DNA of 64,000 nt. Source: Streptomyces niveus. GTDB taxonomy: Bacteria; Actinomycetota; Actinomycetes; Streptomycetales; Streptomycetaceae. Made by a program: the position numbers and the translations under genes. Under the pieces are notes generated by a model. That model was not told the DNA's origin. It ran no database searches and saw only the letters and a list, made by a program, of their open reading frames with translations. Below are positions 62,543-64,000 of this stretch, piece by piece. The number at the start of each line of letters is the position of its first letter. Within the stretch, counting starts at the first letter, position 1. The stretch spans positions 248,001 to 312,000 of the forward strand of contig NZ_CP018047.1 in NCBI RefSeq assembly GCF_002009175.1. The letters run 5' to 3'.

Positions 62543-64000
62543 GGTGTTTCCTCCCGGTATCGGTCCTCGTCGGAGAATTCCGCGCGCATGAGATCGGCGA
62601 CCGGCAGCCCCGGCCGCGCGGCGATGGTGTCCAGCAGACAGGTCAGTTCACGCAGGAGGCCGGGGGCGGCTTCGGGCGCAAGTGCGCCCGGACGGTGGTC
62701 GAGACGCAGTCGCAGGAAGTCGCCGGCGGCGAACGCCACCAGGGTCAGCGGGTAGTGGGTGGCGTCGCGGCCCTCCACCCCGTCCACCCGCAGGCCCGAC
62801 ACCGGTCGCGCGGAGGAGACCGGGTCCAGCGGATAGTTCTCGACCACCAGATGGGTGTCGAACAACTCCCGTCGTCCCAGGGCGCGCTGGATCTCACTCA
62901 AGCCGATGTGGTGGTGCGGCAGCAGCCGCGTCTGCTCGTCCCGCAGGCGGCGCAGGGTCTCGCCCACGCTCTGCGCGCCGTCGAGTCGAAGTCGTACCGG
63001 CACCGTGTTGATGAACAGGCCGATCATCGACTCCATGCCGGGAAGCTCGGGCTGGCGGCCCGCGACGGTCGTACCGAACACCACGTCCCGGGTGCCGACG
63101 CGGCGGGCCAGCAGCACACCCCAGGCCATCTGGACAACGGTGTTGAGGGTGACCCCCTCGCTTCCCAGGCCGCGCAGGACCTTGGTGGTGGTGTCCGTGA
63201 GTGTCGCGCTCAGCGTGGTGGCGCGCTCGACGGCCTCGGGAACGGCGTGGGTGAGCCGTCGTGGTTCATCCAGTCCTGCGAGTGCGGTGCGCCAGGCCTC
63301 GCGGGAGGCGGCCCTGTCGCGGGTCGCCAGCAGGGCCAGATGGTCCCGGTAGGGGGTGGCCGGTTCCAGTGCGGCCGGGTCGCCTCCGTGGGCGTAGAGG
63401 TCGAGCAGTTCCCTCACGAGGACGGGCAACGACCAGCCGTCGATAACCAGATGGTGGTTGGTCAGGACGAGCCGGTGCTCGTCGGGGCCCCACCGGACGA
63501 GGGTGAAGCGGATCAGCGGTGGGCGGTCGGGGTCGAAACGGCGGTTCAGATCGGCGCGGGCCAGCCGGTCGAAGACCCGGTCGCGGCGCTTCTCGGCCAC
63601 GCCCGTGAGGTCGATCTCCCGCCATCCGGGGGCGGGAGAGCCGGGAATGACCTGGACCGGGTGGCGCAGGCCCTGGTGGACGAAGGCGGCGCCCAGATTG
63701 GGGTGCCGCGTCAGCAGGGCGGTGGCCGCGGCCCGCAGGTCGTCCGGTTTCAGGGCGCCGTGGAGCCGGACCGCGCACTGCGCCTGGTAGACGTCCGGGG
63801 CGCTCGGCTCGTACAGGGCGTGGAAGAGCAGCCCCTCCTGGAGCGGGGTGAGCGGGAGTACGTCCGCCAGCTTCGGATACGAGCCCTCCAGCCGGTCGAT
63901 CTCCGCCTGGTCGACCCGGACGAGTGGCACGTCGGAGGGGCTTCGGCCGCCGCCGTGGACCCTGGCGTGCAGGACGAGGGAGTCGAGGGCGGCGAACCAC
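62539..64000 (-). CDS. NRPS, 3' part, ending in a condensation domain (truncated by window edge)
   Basis: The visible 486 codons are the C-terminal part of a larger NRPS that continues beyond position 64000. The first residues [20 protein letters not shown] and PSDVPLV look like the end of an epimerisation or condensation-type domain. A full C domain follows, opening with [16 protein letters not shown], which is typical of domains that accept D-residue or dual donors, and with the active site [10 protein letters not shown]. The protein then stops after REETP with no A, PCP or TE domain, so the terminal C domain must pass its product to another protein or act in release. Codon GTG 63930 is an internal Val, not the true start. 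Confidence 0.9.
   Translation of the reverse strand, partial: WFAALDSLVLHARVHGGGRSPSDVPLVRVDQAEIDRLEGSYPKLADVLPLTPLQEGLLFHALYEPSAPDVYQAQCAVRLHGALKPDDLRAAATALLTRHPNLGAAFVHQGLRHPVQVIPGSPAPGWREIDLTGVAEKRRDRVFDRLARADLNRRFDPDRPPLIRFTLVRWGPDEHRLVLTNHHLVIDGWSLPVLVRELLDLYAHGGDPAALEPATPYRDHLALLATRDRAASREAWRTALAGLDEPRRLTHAVPEAVERATTLSATLTDTTTKVLRGLGSEGVTLNTVVQMAWGVLLARRVGTRDVVFGTTVAGRQPELPGMESMIGLFINTVPVRLRLDGAQSVGETLRRLRDEQTRLLPHHHIGLSEIQRALGRRELFDTHLVVENYPLDPVSSARPVSGLRVDGVEGRDATHYPLTLVAFAAGDFLRLRLDHRPGALAPEAAPGLLRELTCLLDTIAARPGLPVADLMRAEFSDEDRYREETP

Noticed and set aside
62539..63930. GTG at 63930 as the true start of the minus-strand NRPS
   Set aside because: The frame stays open to the window edge and the preceding residues match the end of another NRPS domain, so the gene is truncated by the window.

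Overview
The window is high-GC DNA with strong third-position GC bias, abundant GTG starts, overlapping ATGA junctions and a SARP-type regulator. This points to Streptomyces or a close relative. It holds two complete specialised-metabolite loci and the edge of a third.

1-4 kb is ordinary or accessory: a DUF1349 protein, a TetR regulator divergent from a DUF308-like membrane protein with a perfect inverted-repeat operator between them, a secreted 87-aa peptide next to a Cys-rich protein, and an NTF2-like protein.

4.4-53 kb is a nonribosomal peptide cluster. It opens with two NB-ARC regulators: a 961-aa SARP/AfsR-type protein with a TTA codon, and an XRE-NB-ARC protein. Between them lies a small secreted peptide made of 10-aa PWD repeats. 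The assembly line follows: KAS III, ACP, NRPS-1 (Cstarter-A-PCP-C-A-PCP), type II thioesterase, a TauD/SyrP-like oxygenase, a stand-alone A-PCP with a glutamine-type code, NRPS-2 (C-PCP-C-A*-PCP, where A* is degenerate), a hypothetical gene on the opposite strand, NRPS-3 (A-C-PCP-C-A-PCP-C-A-PCP-TE) and MbtH, closed by a strong terminator. That gives seven condensation modules, two of them without a working A domain and one with its A domain placed ahead of the C domain. The two A-PCP units of NRPS-1 are a near-perfect 1.29-kb direct repeat with extreme G depletion (GRINS-like).

38.7-53 kb is a tightly coupled operon that probably makes a building block from glutamate: two glutamate mutase (3-methylaspartate) subunits, an AsnRS-like catalytic core, a GltB-like flavoprotein, a CerJ-like KAS III, an ATP-grasp ligase, a BtrK/VinO-like PLP decarboxylase, an ACP, a Cys-less KAS-like partner, two acyl-CoA-dehydrogenase-like proteins, a PPTase, a hypothetical protein and an MFS exporter. 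The simplest reading is a decarboxylated 3-methylaspartyl unit (3-aminoisobutyryl-type) carried on the ACP and then modified.

53.1-62.2 kb is best read as an atypical linaridin RiPP cluster. An HTH regulator is followed by two 63-aa precursors that share the PxxxTP motif, a LinH-like HTTM/alpha-beta-hydrolase fusion, a LinL-like protein, a methyltransferase, an ABC exporter, a phytoene-desaturase-like flavoprotein and a tandem NTF2-like protein. The cores are Gly/Ala-rich and poor in Thr, unlike classical linaridins. A strong terminator ends the locus.

62.3-64 kb, on the minus strand, is the 3' end of another NRPS system: the end of an NRPS finishing in a C domain, followed by a second MbtH. 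It converges on the linaridin operon. No rRNA, intact tRNA, CRISPR array or insertion sequence was seen.
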